NCBI RefSeq assembly: GCF_000472525.1
Contig: NZ_AWZT01000015.1
Span: 62,001-126,000 of the forward strand
Source: Paraburkholderia dilworthii
GTDB lineage: Bacteria > Pseudomonadota > Gammaproteobacteria > Burkholderiales > Burkholderiaceae
Reading direction: 5' to 3'
Length of the DNA stretch: 64,000 nt
In this document: positions 36,276-46,475 of the stretch, one piece after another
Layout of the letters: every line of letters starts with the position of its first letter
Position numbering within the stretch: position 1 is the first letter of the stretch
Program-made: the position numbers and the translations under genes
Notes under the pieces: generated by a model
Database searches by the model: none
What the model was told of the DNA's origin: nothing
Seen by the model: the letters and a program-made list of their open reading frames with translations, nothing else

Positions 36276-37343
36276 TCAGGCTCCGGTTGCGGCCTGCTTC
36301 TGCAACGCAAAGCGTTGCTGCACGCGGCGCTGGATCTGATCGACGACGACCGCGGCCACGATCACCACGCCCTTGATCACGGTCTGCCAGAACGCGCTCA
36401 CGCCCATCATCACTAAGCCGTCCGACAGAATACCGATCACGAACGCGCCGATGATGGTGCCGCCGATCTTGCCGCGCCCGCCCGACATCGACGTGCCGCC
36501 GAGCACCGCCGCGGCGATGGCGTTCAGTTCGAAGGTTTCGCCGCTCATCGGATGGGACGCTACGAGTTCCGATGAAATGATCAGCCCGACGATCGCCGCA
36601 CACAGTCCCGAGAACATGTAGACGAACATCTTCACGCGATTCACGCGCACGCCGGACAACTGCGCGGCTCGCTCGTTGCTGCCGATCGCATAGATCTGCC
36701 GCCCGAGCGGCGTGCGGCCGGCGATGTACGCCGCCACGATGCCGACCACGATCAGCAGCCAGATGGTGAGCGGCACGCCGAGAATCGTCGCGCCGCCGAG
36801 CGTCGGAAAGCCGGTGGTGCCGTAATCGGGATTGCCCGTGAGATTCGGGAAAGTTTCACCGCCCGAGGACAGCAATGCCGCGCCGCGCGCGATATACAAC
36901 GTGCCCAGCGTCGCGATGAACGGCGCGACGTTCAGGCGCGTGATGAGCAGTCCGTTGATCGCGCCGACGGCCACGCCCGAGAGCAATGCGACCACGATCA
37001 CTTCGGGCACGCTCAGATACAGCGTGTATGTATCGCCGAGCGGAATGCCGTGCAGGATCAGACCGCCCGCGACCATGCCCGATAATCCGACGATCGACCC
37101 GACAGAAAGATCGATGCCGCCTGCAACGATCACGAACGTCATGCCGATAGCGAGAAACGCGTTCAACGCAACGTGGCGCGACATGATGAGCAGGTTTTCA
37201 ATGCTCAAAAAGTTGTGCGCCGCGAACGAGAAAAAGATCGCAACCGCAAACAGCGCAATGAAGGTGCGCAATTTGAGCAGCAACAGAAGCGGCGCCTCGC
37301 CGATACTCGCTCCCGGGGCCGCGCCTTTGATCGCCATCGTCAT
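36276..37343 (-). CDS. ABC sugar transporter permease (RbsC-like)
   Basis: A 355-residue integral membrane protein with about ten spans. It shows the RbsC/XylH-type motif FLAIGMTFVIVAGGIDLSVGSIVGLSG and the cytoplasmic coupling region PLGRQIYAIGSNERAAQLSGVRVNRVK. The segment AAAVLGGTSMSGGRGKIGG is another family mark. It forms the channel of an ABC importer with the ATPase at 37419 and the binding protein at 39767. Because it is followed directly by apsD and apnL, D-apiose is the likely substrate. It starts 75 bp after the ATPase stop, across a stretch of degenerate 10-bp repeats. Confidence 0.92.
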   Translation of the reverse strand: MTMAIKGAAPGASIGEAPLLLLLKLRTFIALFAVAIFFSFAAHNFLSIENLLIMSRHVALNAFLAIGMTFVIVAGGIDLSVGSIVGLSGMVAGGLILHGIPLGDTYTLYLSVPEVIVVALLSGVAVGAINGLLITRLNVAPFIATLGTLYIARGAALLSSGGETFPNLTGNPDYGTTGFPTLGGATILGVPLTIWLLIVVGIVAAYIAGRTPLGRQIYAIGSNERAAQLSGVRVNRVKMFVYMFSGLCAAIVGLIISSELVASHPMSGETFELNAIAAAVLGGTSMSGGRGKIGGTIIGAFVIGILSDGLVMMGVSAFWQTVIKGVVIVAAVVVDQIQRRVQQRFALQKQAATGA

Positions 37344-37418
37344 GGATAGTCTCCGCAGTAGTGCTGCTATGTGCTGCTACATGCTGCCGTGTGTGCTGCT
37401 ATGCCGCTACACGCGACG
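37344..37418 (-). repeat. degenerate 10-bp repeats between ATPase and permease genes
   Basis: On the plus strand, GTGCTGCTAT (37361), GTGCTGCTAC (37371) and ATGCTGCCGT (37381) follow each other with a 10-bp period, and GTGCTGCTATGCCGCTAC follows. The run lies wholly in the 75-bp gap. Confidence 0.6.
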
Positions 37419-39011
37419 TCAGGCAGCGGCGCGTTGCTGATCTGCCGTGCCGCCCGTCCGGTGTCCGACTGCCGAGGCGGCGACAAGCGCGCCTTGCGAC
37501 GCAACGCTCGCCTCGAATTGCGCGGTCACGCGTCCGTTGGACATCACGAGAATGCGGTCGGACAAGGCCATCACTTCTTCGAGATCTGAGGTGACGAACA
37601 GAATGCCGAGCCCTTTCACCGCGAGATCGCGCATGACCTTGAAGATGTCCGCTTTGGCGCCGACGTCGATGCCGCGGCTCGGCTCGTCCATCAGCAACAC
37701 TTTCGGCACGGTCATCAGTGCGCGCGCAATGATCACCTTCTGCTGATTGCCGCCCGATAGCGAGCTCACGGGCAAACGCCAGTCGGCCACCTTGATCGCG
37801 AGATCGCGGATGTAGCCGGTAATGGAGCGTCGCTCGCGCTGCGTGCTGATATGGAAGCCGCGCGCGAGATCCGTCAGGCTGGAGATCGTCATGTTTTCGC
37901 CGATGGAAAGAATAGGCAGCAGCGCGTCGGCCTTGCGGTCTTCGGGAATCAGCGCGAGGCCCTGCGCGACGCGCTTCGCAACGGGTTTGCCGGCGAGCGC
38001 TTTGCCGGCGAGCATGATTTCGCCGGTCGCATGCGGATGGCAGCCGAGAATGCATTCGAAGAGTTCGGAACGTCCCGCGCCCATCAAGCCATAGATGCCG
38101 ACAATCTCGCCTGCGTGCAGCGACAGCGAGACGTCATCGACCACCATGCCCCTGCCCTTGCGCGGCAAACTCACGCCGCTCAAGCGCAACACTTCCGCGC
38201 CGCGCTCGTGACCGATGGGCCGCGAGAAGTCTTTCGTTTCGCGCCCAACCATCTGACGGACGATCCAGGGAACGTCGACCTGGCTCATCGGCTGATTGCC
38301 GGTAATGCGGCCATCGCGCAACACGGTGATGTGGTCGCCGATCCGGATCAGTTCCTCGAGCCGGTGCGAGATATAAACGATGGCGACGCCATGCGCCTTC
38401 AGGTCCGCGATGACCTGAAACAGCACGTCGACCTCGGCGGCGCTCAACGCGGACGTCGGTTCGTCGAGAATCAGGATGCGCGCATCGTGCGCCAGCGCTT
38501 TCGCAATCTCCACGAGTTGCTGCTGGCCGATGCGCAAGTCTTCCACGAGCGTGTCGGGACTCACGTCGAGTTCCAGCCGCTTGAGCAGTTCGCGCACTTT
38601 GCGGCGCTGCGCTTCTGCGTCTATGTCGATGCGGCCCCGCGTGATCTCGTGCGCGATGAACACGTTTTCCGCGATCGTCAGATTCGGGAACAGATTGAGT
38701 TCCTGAAACACGATGCCGATACCGTGGCGCAACGCATCGGCGCTGCTCGTGAGTTCGACCGGCTTGCCGTCGAGCAGGAGACGCCCCGTGCTCGGCTGCT
38801 CCGCGCCGGCGATGATCTTCATCAGCGTGGACTTGCCCGCGCCGTTCTCGCCGACCAGTACGTTGACGGCCGCGCGCCGCACCGCGAAGTTGACCTCCTT
38901 CAGCGCGATCGTGCCGGGATAAACCTTGGTCACGCCCTCCACATGCAGGATCACGTCGTCGCCGTGGCCGAGCTCGACATCGACATCGGCTCTGCTTTCT
39001 GCGGCGCTCAT
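37419..39011 (-). CDS. ABC sugar transporter ATP-binding protein (RbsA/XylG-like)
   Basis: A 530-residue protein with two ABC ATPase domains in tandem. The first has Walker A GENGAGKST at residues 54-62 and the helical signature RIGQQQLVEIAKAL followed by LILDEPTSALS. The second has GLMGAGRSE in place of a standard Walker A, a degenerate form common in sugar transporters, and the signature LSGGNQQKVIIARAL followed by LLMDEPSRGIDVG. Its start overlaps the stop of the DUF2291 gene (ATGA), so they are coupled. It energises the import made with the permease at 36276. Confidence 0.95.
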   Translation of the reverse strand: MSAAESRADVDVELGHGDDVILHVEGVTKVYPGTIALKEVNFAVRRAAVNVLVGENGAGKSTLMKIIAGAEQPSTGRLLLDGKPVELTSSADALRHGIGIVFQELNLFPNLTIAENVFIAHEITRGRIDIDAEAQRRKVRELLKRLELDVSPDTLVEDLRIGQQQLVEIAKALAHDARILILDEPTSALSAAEVDVLFQVIADLKAHGVAIVYISHRLEELIRIGDHITVLRDGRITGNQPMSQVDVPWIVRQMVGRETKDFSRPIGHERGAEVLRLSGVSLPRKGRGMVVDDVSLSLHAGEIVGIYGLMGAGRSELFECILGCHPHATGEIMLAGKALAGKPVAKRVAQGLALIPEDRKADALLPILSIGENMTISSLTDLARGFHISTQRERRSITGYIRDLAIKVADWRLPVSSLSGGNQQKVIIARALMTVPKVLLMDEPSRGIDVGAKADIFKVMRDLAVKGLGILFVTSDLEEVMALSDRILVMSNGRVTAQFEASVASQGALVAASAVGHRTGGTADQQRAAA

Positions 39012-39667
39012 GGCTTGTCTCCGAGCGCCACTGCGAGCGGCACGACTTCAGGCTGCTCGGCCGACGAATCGTACGAGAACGCGCCCGTCACGGTCACCTG
39101 TTTGCCCTTCAGGGCGTCGCGCGGCAACGGCTTCATCACGTGCGTGGCGGCATAGCTGTTCAGCGCGGTGCCGAACTGCGCGTATTCGATCTGATTGCGG
39201 AAGCTCGTGAACGAGACGAAATCGAGCGTGTCGCGCAAGGTCGTGCCGAGCACCGTGGGTCCGATGTCCACGATCACGTCGGCCTTGCCGTCGCCGTCCG
39301 TGTCCACCCCCACCGTGCCCTGGCTCGATTGCGTATCCACCTCGACGATCGTGCCGTGCACCGTGGTCGGGAAATTCCACGGCGCGCCGTCGTCCTTGCC
39401 GCGATAACCGTATTTGCGTCCGGCGGCGTCGACGTCGGCGCCGATCGCGGCGCGCAGCGTTGCGTAGTCAGTCGCCCGCTTTTCGACGTCGGGCACGATC
39501 TTCGTGCTCCACATCGAACTGACCATTGCGTTGGCGTCGTAGCCTGCGGACGCGTACGCATCGCGTGAATTCTTCGACGCCTGTGCGTCATGCTTGACCA
39601 GCTTGCATCCGTGCAGCGCACCGCTCGCGACGACGATCAGCATCGCCGCATACATGCAACGTCTCAT
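39008..39667 (-). CDS. DUF2291 family lipoprotein of a sugar ABC operon
   Basis: A 219-residue predicted lipoprotein. The signal ends ASGALHGC with Cys at about residue 20, then a beta-rich domain follows. DUF2291 proteins are often encoded between the binding protein and ATPase of ribose/apiose-type ABC importers; their biochemical role is not known. The start at 39667 begins the lipoprotein signal and has a GGGGA-type ribosome site; the frame upstream of it is not family-like. Its stop overlaps the ATPase start. A strong hairpin lies in the gap before it (39707-39741). Confidence 0.85.
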   Translation of the reverse strand: MRRCMYAAMLIVVASGALHGCKLVKHDAQASKNSRDAYASAGYDANAMVSSMWSTKIVPDVEKRATDYATLRAAIGADVDAAGRKYGYRGKDDGAPWNFPTTVHGTIVEVDTQSSQGTVGVDTDGDGKADVIVDIGPTVLGTTLRDTLDFVSFTSFRNQIEYAQFGTALNSYAATHVMKPLPRDALKGKQVTVTGAFSYDSSAEQPEVVPLAVALGDKP

Positions 39668-39706
39668 AAAGGTCCCCGCGCGAGGCAAGATGAGAAACGG
39701 TGATGG

Positions 39707-39741
39707 CGCGCCACGCAACGCGCAAGCGCTTGCGTGGCGCG
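39707..39741 (-). promoter_or_regulatory. 12-bp intercistronic hairpin after the binding-protein gene
   Basis: A perfect stem (39707-39718 with 39730-39741) with an 11-base loop lies between the binding-protein stop and the DUF2291 gene. No T tract follows. Such hairpins usually protect the upstream mRNA and raise binding-protein output over the membrane parts. Confidence 0.7.
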
Positions 39742-39766
39742 GGCTCTCAGGTGAGCTGAGCAGGAC

Positions 39767-40729
<963 letters not shown>

Positions 40730-40796
40730 TTAAACGCCTTTGTACTGCCTGAACCAGCCGACGGTCGGATCTGCCTTCTTCTCATCACTTATGCCG

Positions 40797-40815
40797 TCAT
40801 GATGTCATCATACCA
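40797..40815. promoter_or_regulatory. palindromic operator, copy 3 (before the ABC operon)
   Basis: On the minus strand TGGTATGATGACATCATGA. It shares TGGT-TGATGAC with copy 1 (14 of 19 positions) and has its own perfect ATGATG/CATCAT inverted repeat. It overlaps the -10 of the ABC promoter. Confidence 0.65.
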
Positions 40816-40834
40816 GCTAGCACGGAGGCTTCAA
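40807..40834 (-). promoter_or_regulatory. sigma-70 promoter of the ABC-apsD-apnL operon
   Basis: On the minus strand TTGAAG (40829-40834), a 16-bp spacer and TATGAT (40807-40812). The -10 is inside operator copy 3, so a bound repressor would block RNA polymerase. It is about 100 bp before the binding-protein ATG. Confidence 0.65.
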
Positions 40835-40946
40835 GGAGATCAGCGCCAGGGTTTTCGCGGGGGAAACGTTTAACGGGGGCATCTCAACCCTGCATGCACC
40901 CGCAATTTGTAGCGGTAGCGCTGGCCATAAACGCCAGATCGCTCTA

Positions 40947-41849
40947 ATGAAGACTGGGCTCAGGACCGCGCGCAGCGCTCGCCACACGCGCGGTCACGTC
41001 CGGCGGCGCACCAGCCGTTCATGCGTTGCGAGCGACGCTAGCTGCTGGGGGGCGCTCGCGGTCATCTGGAGCCTGTTCCGCTACTGGCAGAAGACCGGCT
41101 ATCTGGTGGTCAAGCCCCGCCGTCGAACTGTCGGGCGACGGCGCCGCGCGCATGACGTGGACACGGGCACGGATCCTCCCGGCCCGGCGCCCGATACTGT
41201 GCGATGCGGTGATGGCCGGCGAACGGCCGCCCGGAGTGTCGCCGCTCGTGTGGGCACGCCGCTGCGCGATCTGGTCGCTGTACCGTCTTGCCGGGGTGCG
41301 ACTCGCCGAACTCGAATGGTCGGTGGAACAGGGGCTGCCGCACCTCAGCGTCGACGAAGACACCAACAAAGGTGCCGATATAGCGGCCGGCACAGCAACC
41401 CGCGCATCGCGCCCTGCCCGCCGCGCCTGGACCCTGCACGTACGGGGCAAAGGTGGCAAGCTCAGGGCGATCCCGCTGCCGTCGCGCTGTGCGCCGGTGC
41501 TCCGTGACTATCGCGTTTTACGGGGCCTGCCGGCTGAACCGGCGCCATTCGAATCCGTGCCGCTCATTCACAGCGAGAAGCGCGACGCTCGGCCACAGCG
41601 GCCTCTATGACGAGGTGAAGGCGGTGCTGCAGGCGGCGGTGCAGCGGACCCCCGCGCGGTGACGCGGCGTCGACACACTGGTTACGGCACGGCTATGCGC
41701 GCACGCTGGCGGTCGACCACGCGGTACCGCTGCCCGTCGCGCAGACGCTTCTGGGGCACGCGTCGGGGCAAACCGCGGCCGCGTATGCGCGCACCGACCT
41801 CACGCAGCTGCGGGAGTTTGTGGAGGGGAGTTTTCCAGCTTCAAACTGA
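40947..41849 (+). pseudogene. decayed tyrosine recombinase/integrase
   Basis: Fragments in changing frames read as one recombinase. An N-terminal piece (ALAVIWSLFRYWQKTGYLVV) is in one frame. A core piece (IWSLYRLAGVRLAELEWS, then LHVRGKGGKLRAIPLPSRCA) is in the next. A short piece (LGHSGLYDEVKAVLQAA) and the end (STHWLRHGYARTLAVDHAVP, then LLGHASGQTAAAYARTDL) are in others. The last piece carries the HxxR, GH and Tyr of the catalytic domain, stopping at 41849. At least three frameshifts make it non-functional. It borders the apiose cluster on the right. Confidence 0.85.
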
Positions 41850-42316
41850 GTTGAGTGTTCGAGTCCCGAGATACGATCGGGTGTCCGGGCCCTTGGTCGC
41901 TCGTCGGCCATTGCGGACGGTGGCCGCCGAAGAACGTGCGGCAGGTCGAGATCGCTTAGCCGACATTCGCGACCCGGTACCGGCGAATGTCAGCATTCGT
42001 TATTGGCGAATGAGTCTTGTCGACCCGTTTCTGACGTTCGACTACGTCCAATGAAGGTCTCACGTTTGGACAGAAGCTGACTGTCGGACTGTGAAGAGCG
42101 TTTTGCGGGAGGGATTCGTAGGACGCGATCCGTTACTCTCGCCGGCATTGCTCGAGCGCCTGGGCGTGTGGTGGCACATGGCCTGCGCCCCGGGGGCACG
42201 ATGCTCGATGGCGGATCTGTTCCCAAAAATGGCGGGTGCGGTGTCTTAGTCACGATGCCAAATTGCGAGGGTCCGTAGTTGCGAGCCGGGAGCGAGAACG
42301 GTTGGCATTGGGCTCG
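41850..42316. other. 467-bp region without a recognised gene
   Basis: Between the recombinase relic and ccmI. Open frames are short and unlike known families, and I see no convincing hairpin or promoter. It may be decayed mobile-element DNA. Confidence 0.45.
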
Positions 42317-43588
42317 TCAACGGACGACATCGTTGATCGTAACGTCGACGACCGCGTGCCCTGTTGCAACCGGTGCGCTCTTCCCCATAAGATCGCCCCT
42401 CATTGGTTGTGCATTGCCGGCCTGCGATACATGGGCCTCAACGATTACCCTGTTTAGGTCAGAAAGACGGCTGTTGGGTGTCATCGCCATTGAATCGTCC
42501 AGCCGCACCTTTGACGGCAACTGATCCGCCCGGATGCGTTTCACGGCCAAAGGCACGCGCGAGCCATTTGCTGCCAGCGCGTAGATGTACACCTGTTCAT
42601 CCGGACGCGTGCGCGCCGACAGGGCCGGACTCAGCTGTACGTGCACTTCAAGTACGGTCGCCGTTCCGGCAGCGCGAGGTGCCTGCTGACCCAGTCCGTT
42701 CTTCGATGCATTGCCCAGGGACGAGAGATTCGCCGGATTCGCCGCCATTTTCTCGGCGCCGATATTCTCCCGCGCCTGAGCGGCCATCTCCGAGCCGGGT
42801 TCCGCTACATCTTCCAGACGCTCCCAGTACTGGATCGCAAGCGCGCTGTCCTGCCTCTCGTGCGCCGCGGACGCCGCCAATGCCAGCGCTTTCGGATGAA
42901 CGGGATCCGCTGCGAGCGCGGCGTCAATGCTTTGCAACGCTGCGCCGTTCAGATCGCCATCGTGGGTCGTTGCTAATGCATCGGCGTAGTCGGCAAGCAG
43001 ATCGGCGTCGCGCGGCTTTAACGCCAATGCACGGCGATATGCGGTCACGGCATCGTCGGCACGATCCAGAACGACATAGGAACGCGCGAGCATGCTCCAC
43101 CCTTCGGCATCTTCGGGTTGTTGCCGAAGGCGCACCGCCAGTCTGCTGACGACAAACTCGAGCGAGCCTTGCATGGCGACGTGTGCATCCGCCTGCCCTG
43201 ATGCGCCACGTTCGACGGCGACGGCGACGGGATCGCCAATCCGTATGTACAGCACCACGGCAGCTGACGGCAGCAACGCCAGCACCACCGCAGCCGTTCC
43301 AGATCGCTTCAGAACGCCGCTGAGCCTGGCCGCCGTGGCATCAGAGGCGCTGCTACCCGTTTCGCCCACGAGGCGGCGTTCGAGTTCGACGCGGGCATCG
43401 TCGTGACGATCTGCGGACAACTGCTGGTCCGCGACCTCACGCTCCAGCTCGTCGATTTCCGCCCGATAGATCGCCACCGCCAGGCCGTGATCCTCTCGCA
43501 ATAGCGCGCCGCCGCATAGCAGCGGCAAGATTACCGATGCCACGCAAATCGCAATCATCGCTGCGGCGATCAGCCAGAAGGTCATCAT
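42317..43588 (-). CDS. ccmI: cytochrome c biogenesis protein CcmI (CycH-type)
   Basis: A 423-residue membrane-anchored protein of the haem-ligation machinery. Two membrane spans (residues about 5-27 and 97-115) flank a Leu-zipper-like cytoplasmic loop (REDHGLAVAIYRAEIDELER). A periplasmic TPR domain follows (GWSMLARSYVVLDRADDAVTAYRRALALKP). The end is a beta-rich domain with SNRL-like PNSRLSDLNRVIVEAHVSQ. CcmI presents apocytochrome c to CcmF and CcmH. The start overlaps the ccmH stop (ATGA). The MMTFW start could be either of two ATG codons. Confidence 0.9.
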   Translation of the reverse strand: MMTFWLIAAAMIAICVASVILPLLCGGALLREDHGLAVAIYRAEIDELEREVADQQLSADRHDDARVELERRLVGETGSSASDATAARLSGVLKRSGTAAVVLALLPSAAVVLYIRIGDPVAVAVERGASGQADAHVAMQGSLEFVVSRLAVRLRQQPEDAEGWSMLARSYVVLDRADDAVTAYRRALALKPRDADLLADYADALATTHDGDLNGAALQSIDAALAADPVHPKALALAASAAHERQDSALAIQYWERLEDVAEPGSEMAAQARENIGAEKMAANPANLSSLGNASKNGLGQQAPRAAGTATVLEVHVQLSPALSARTRPDEQVYIYALAANGSRVPLAVKRIRADQLPSKVRLDDSMAMTPNSRLSDLNRVIVEAHVSQAGNAQPMRGDLMGKSAPVATGHAVVDVTINDVVR

Positions 43589-44067
43589 CGCCCTGTGTCC
43601 TCTTTCCGGTCGACGAGCAGCGCGTTGGCATGCCGGCGCTCATCCGGACTGAGTATGCGGGGACGTACGTTTCGCGCGTGCCGGATGCTGAGAGCCAGCG
43701 CGGCCGCCCCTGCAACAAGCGTAATGAACGGTCCGAACCAGAGCGCCCACGTGACGGCCTTGACGGGTGGCCGGTAGAGCACGAAGTCTCCATAACGGTG
43801 CACCATATAAGCCTGAATCTGCTCATCACTCGCGCCTTTGCTGATCTGGTCGCGGATCTGGTTGCGCAGATCCGCAGCCAGCTCGGCGTTCGAATCCGCG
43901 AGGCTTTGGTTCTGGCAAACCAGACACCGGAAGCTGTCGGCCAGATGCCGCACACGGGCGTTGTACAGTGCATCGTCGGCGGGCTGTGCCATTGCACATG
44001 TCATCGACACAGCGAGCATCAGCGCGGCTGCAAGCTTACCCACCAGCAGATAAAGTCCGCTAGTCAT
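43585..44067 (-). CDS. ccmH: cytochrome c biogenesis protein CcmH
   Basis: A 160-residue thiol-disulfide protein of cytochrome c maturation. A Sec signal is followed by the family's FRCLVCQNQSLADSNAELA, with the redox Cys pair at residues 48 and 51. One membrane span near residue 107-128 (ALWFGPFITLVAGAAALAL) anchors it. CcmH reduces the CxxCH cysteines of apocytochrome c with CcmG. It overlaps ccmG by eight bases and ccmI by four bases. Confidence 0.93.
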   Translation of the reverse strand: MTSGLYLLVGKLAAALMLAVSMTCAMAQPADDALYNARVRHLADSFRCLVCQNQSLADSNAELAADLRNQIRDQISKGASDEQIQAYMVHRYGDFVLYRPPVKAVTWALWFGPFITLVAGAAALALSIRHARNVRPRILSPDERRHANALLVDRKEDTGR

Positions 44068-44599
44068 GGTCCGCCTCGCGTTGCAGCTGCCCGACGAGCG
44101 GAACGATGACCGTGTCGACCAATGCGTGTGTGAGCGGACCCGCCAACCGATAACGCACGATCCCCGACCGGTCGATCACGAACGTTTCCGGAACGCCATA
44201 GACGCCGTAGTCGATGGCTGTCTCTCCCTTGCGGTCGACAATCGATGCCGTGTACGGATCGCCCGCTTCCCTGAGCCAACGAATCGCGTTCTGGCGATCG
44301 TCCTTGTAGTTCAACCCCAAAACGGGCGCGATGCGGCGCGCCGCGAAATCGGCGAGCACGGGCTGTTCGTCGCGGCACGGCTCGCACCAGGACGCCCATA
44401 CGTTCAGAATCCAGACCTGACCGCGCATCGCGCGCGAGGACATGGGTTCAGCCGACGCATCGAGGCGCGGAAGATTGAAATCCGGAGCAGGCTTGCCGAG
44501 CAACGCGGACGGCAGCGTTCGCGGATCGTGCCGCAGCCCGGCAGCCAATACCGCCAGCAGGCCTGCAAGAACAGCGAGGGGAACCAGAAAGCGCTTCAT
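44060..44599 (-). CDS. ccmG: thiol:disulfide interchange protein CcmG/DsbE
   Basis: A 179-residue thioredoxin-fold protein held by an N-terminal membrane anchor. The redox motif WCEPC has Cys72 and Cys75, and the cis-Pro loop is YGVYGVPETFVIDRSG. It keeps apocytochrome c thiols reduced in the periplasm. Its start overlaps the ccmF stop (44596-44599) and its end overlaps ccmH, so it is part of one tight operon. Confidence 0.93.
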   Translation of the reverse strand: MKRFLVPLAVLAGLLAVLAAGLRHDPRTLPSALLGKPAPDFNLPRLDASAEPMSSRAMRGQVWILNVWASWCEPCRDEQPVLADFAARRIAPVLGLNYKDDRQNAIRWLREAGDPYTASIVDRKGETAIDYGVYGVPETFVIDRSGIVRYRLAGPLTHALVDTVIVPLVGQLQREADHD

Positions 44600-46302
44600 C
44601 GTTCGGCCTCGCCGACGGTGCCATTCGCGTTACGTGCCGTATCCAGAGCGCCCGTGACTGCGGATAGAAGCGCTGGTTGTGGATGGTCTGCCGGCTGCTT
44701 TTCCTTTCTGGTCCGCCGCCCGGCAACCAGACGGTACCGGCGGTCGGTGGCCGCGAGCAGGCCACCGAGCGCCATCAGCATGCAGCCCCCCCAAATCCGG
44801 CGGACGAAAGGCTTGATCTGAATGCGCATCGTCCACGCATGGCCGCCGACCGGTTGATCCATCGCGACGTACAGGTCTCGCAGCATGCCGTGATCGATGG
44901 CTGCTTCCGTCATCGGCATGTTCTGCACGAGGAAAAGACGCTTCTCAGGGTGCAGCGCCGCTACCGGGCGGCCATCCTCGCTGACGCTGACCGTCGCGCG
45001 CTTCGCCTGATAGTTCGGTCCGTCGATATCGCGCACGCTGTCAAGACGGAACACATAGCCGCCAATGGCGACGCTTTCGCCGTATCGCATCATCAGGTCC
45101 TGCTCGGTCTGGTAACCCTTGACCAGCGTGACGCCAACAATGAACACGCCGATTCCGGCATGCGCGAACCACATGCCATACGTCGAGCGGGGCAAATGTC
45201 TCAACCGGGCGACCATTGGACCTTGCTGGCCACGCAGCCGATCGCGCATGCTCGTTGCAACAGTCGTGAAACTCCACGCGGCGAGCAGGAGCCCTAGGCT
45301 CACAAGCGGTCGCCAGCTTCCGAGCAGCAGCGGCAGCACGATTGCGGTCGCCACGCTGACGAGCGCCGCCCAACGCAGGCGCACAGCCAGCTCGGGCACG
45401 TGCGCCGCCTTCCATCGTGCGATGGGTCCAACTCCCATGAGAAAAACGACGGGCGTCATCAGCGGCACGAACACGCTGTCGAAATACGGCGGTCCAACGG
45501 AAATCTTCTCAAGCCCCAAAGCGTCGAGGACCATCGGGTAGAGGGTGCCCAGCAGCACTGATGCAGCCGCCACCATGAACAGAAGATTGTTCGACAGCAG
45601 CAATGCCTCGCGAGAAACGAGTTCAAACCCGGCGCCTTTTTCGATCTTCGGCGCGCGCCACGCGAACAGCATGAGCGCACCACCCGTCACCAGCGCGAGG
45701 AATGCGAGAATGAAAACGCCGCGCGCCGGATCGGATGCGAACGCATGCACTGACGTCACGACCCCGGAGCGCACGAGGAACGTACCCAGCAGACTCAGCG
45801 AGAACGCGCAGATTGCCAGCAGTGCCGTCCAGCTGCGAAATGCCCCGCGCTTCTCGGTCACGATCAGCGAATGGATCAGCGCAGTGCCTGCGAGCCATGG
45901 CATGAACGACGCGTTCTCGACCGGATCCCAGAACCACCATCCGCCCCAACCGAGCACGTAATAGGACCAGCCGCTGCCAAGCATGATGCCAAGCGTCAGG
46001 AACATCCACGCGGCGATCGTCCACGGACGCGACCAGCGCGCCCATGTCGTGTCGAGTCGACCGGACAACAACGCCGAAATCGCAAACGCGAAGGCCACCG
46101 AAAAGCCGACGTATCCCATGTAAAGGATCGGTGGATGCATCACCATGCCGGGATCCTGCAGCAACGGATTCAGGTCTCGACCTTCCATCGCGGGGGGCAG
46201 CAGGCGGATAAATGGGTTCGAGGCGAACAGCAGGAACGACAGGAACCCCGCGTCGATCAGGCTCATCACGCCGAGCACGCGCGCGACCAGCGCCACGGGC
46301 AA
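44596..46302 (-). pseudogene. ccmF: cytochrome c haem lyase subunit CcmF, N-terminally truncated
   Basis: 568 codons of CcmF, a polytopic protein that attaches haem to apocytochrome c with CcmH and CcmI. The haem-handling WWD motif GWGGWWFWDPVENASFMPW is present (about residues 118-136), as is ILYMGYVGFSVAFAFAISAL. The first in-frame start is a TTG at 46302 (MPVALVARVLGVM). Intact CcmF has roughly 100 more N-terminal residues, and the frame upstream here (ending RSFDGRSRQL) is not CcmF-like. The gene therefore seems cut near 46305-46320 and is probably inactive, although its downstream partners are intact. Confidence 0.8.
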
Positions 46303-46475
46303 TTGGCGACTCCTACCATCGAACGACCGAAGTGCTCTCTTGGCTGTGAGCGTCGGGGCACAGCCCGATCACAACGGTTGTCCGGCGCTTCGCAGCACGT
46401 GAGTACACTCAAGCCCGCTCCTGCCTCGCCGTAATCGCACAGCCAATGCCGGTCACGGCCAGTCGAGGAAGCCGA
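46303..46475. other. junction sequence between ccmF and porin remnants
   Basis: 173 bp that belong to neither gene. CcmF-like coding ends abruptly at its right side, so a rearrangement breakpoint lies near 46305-46320. Confidence 0.5.

Noticed and set aside
37851..39155. 434-residue plus-strand frame over the ABC ATPase.
   Set aside because: Antisense to a gene with two full sets of ATPase motifs; the translation is shadow-like.
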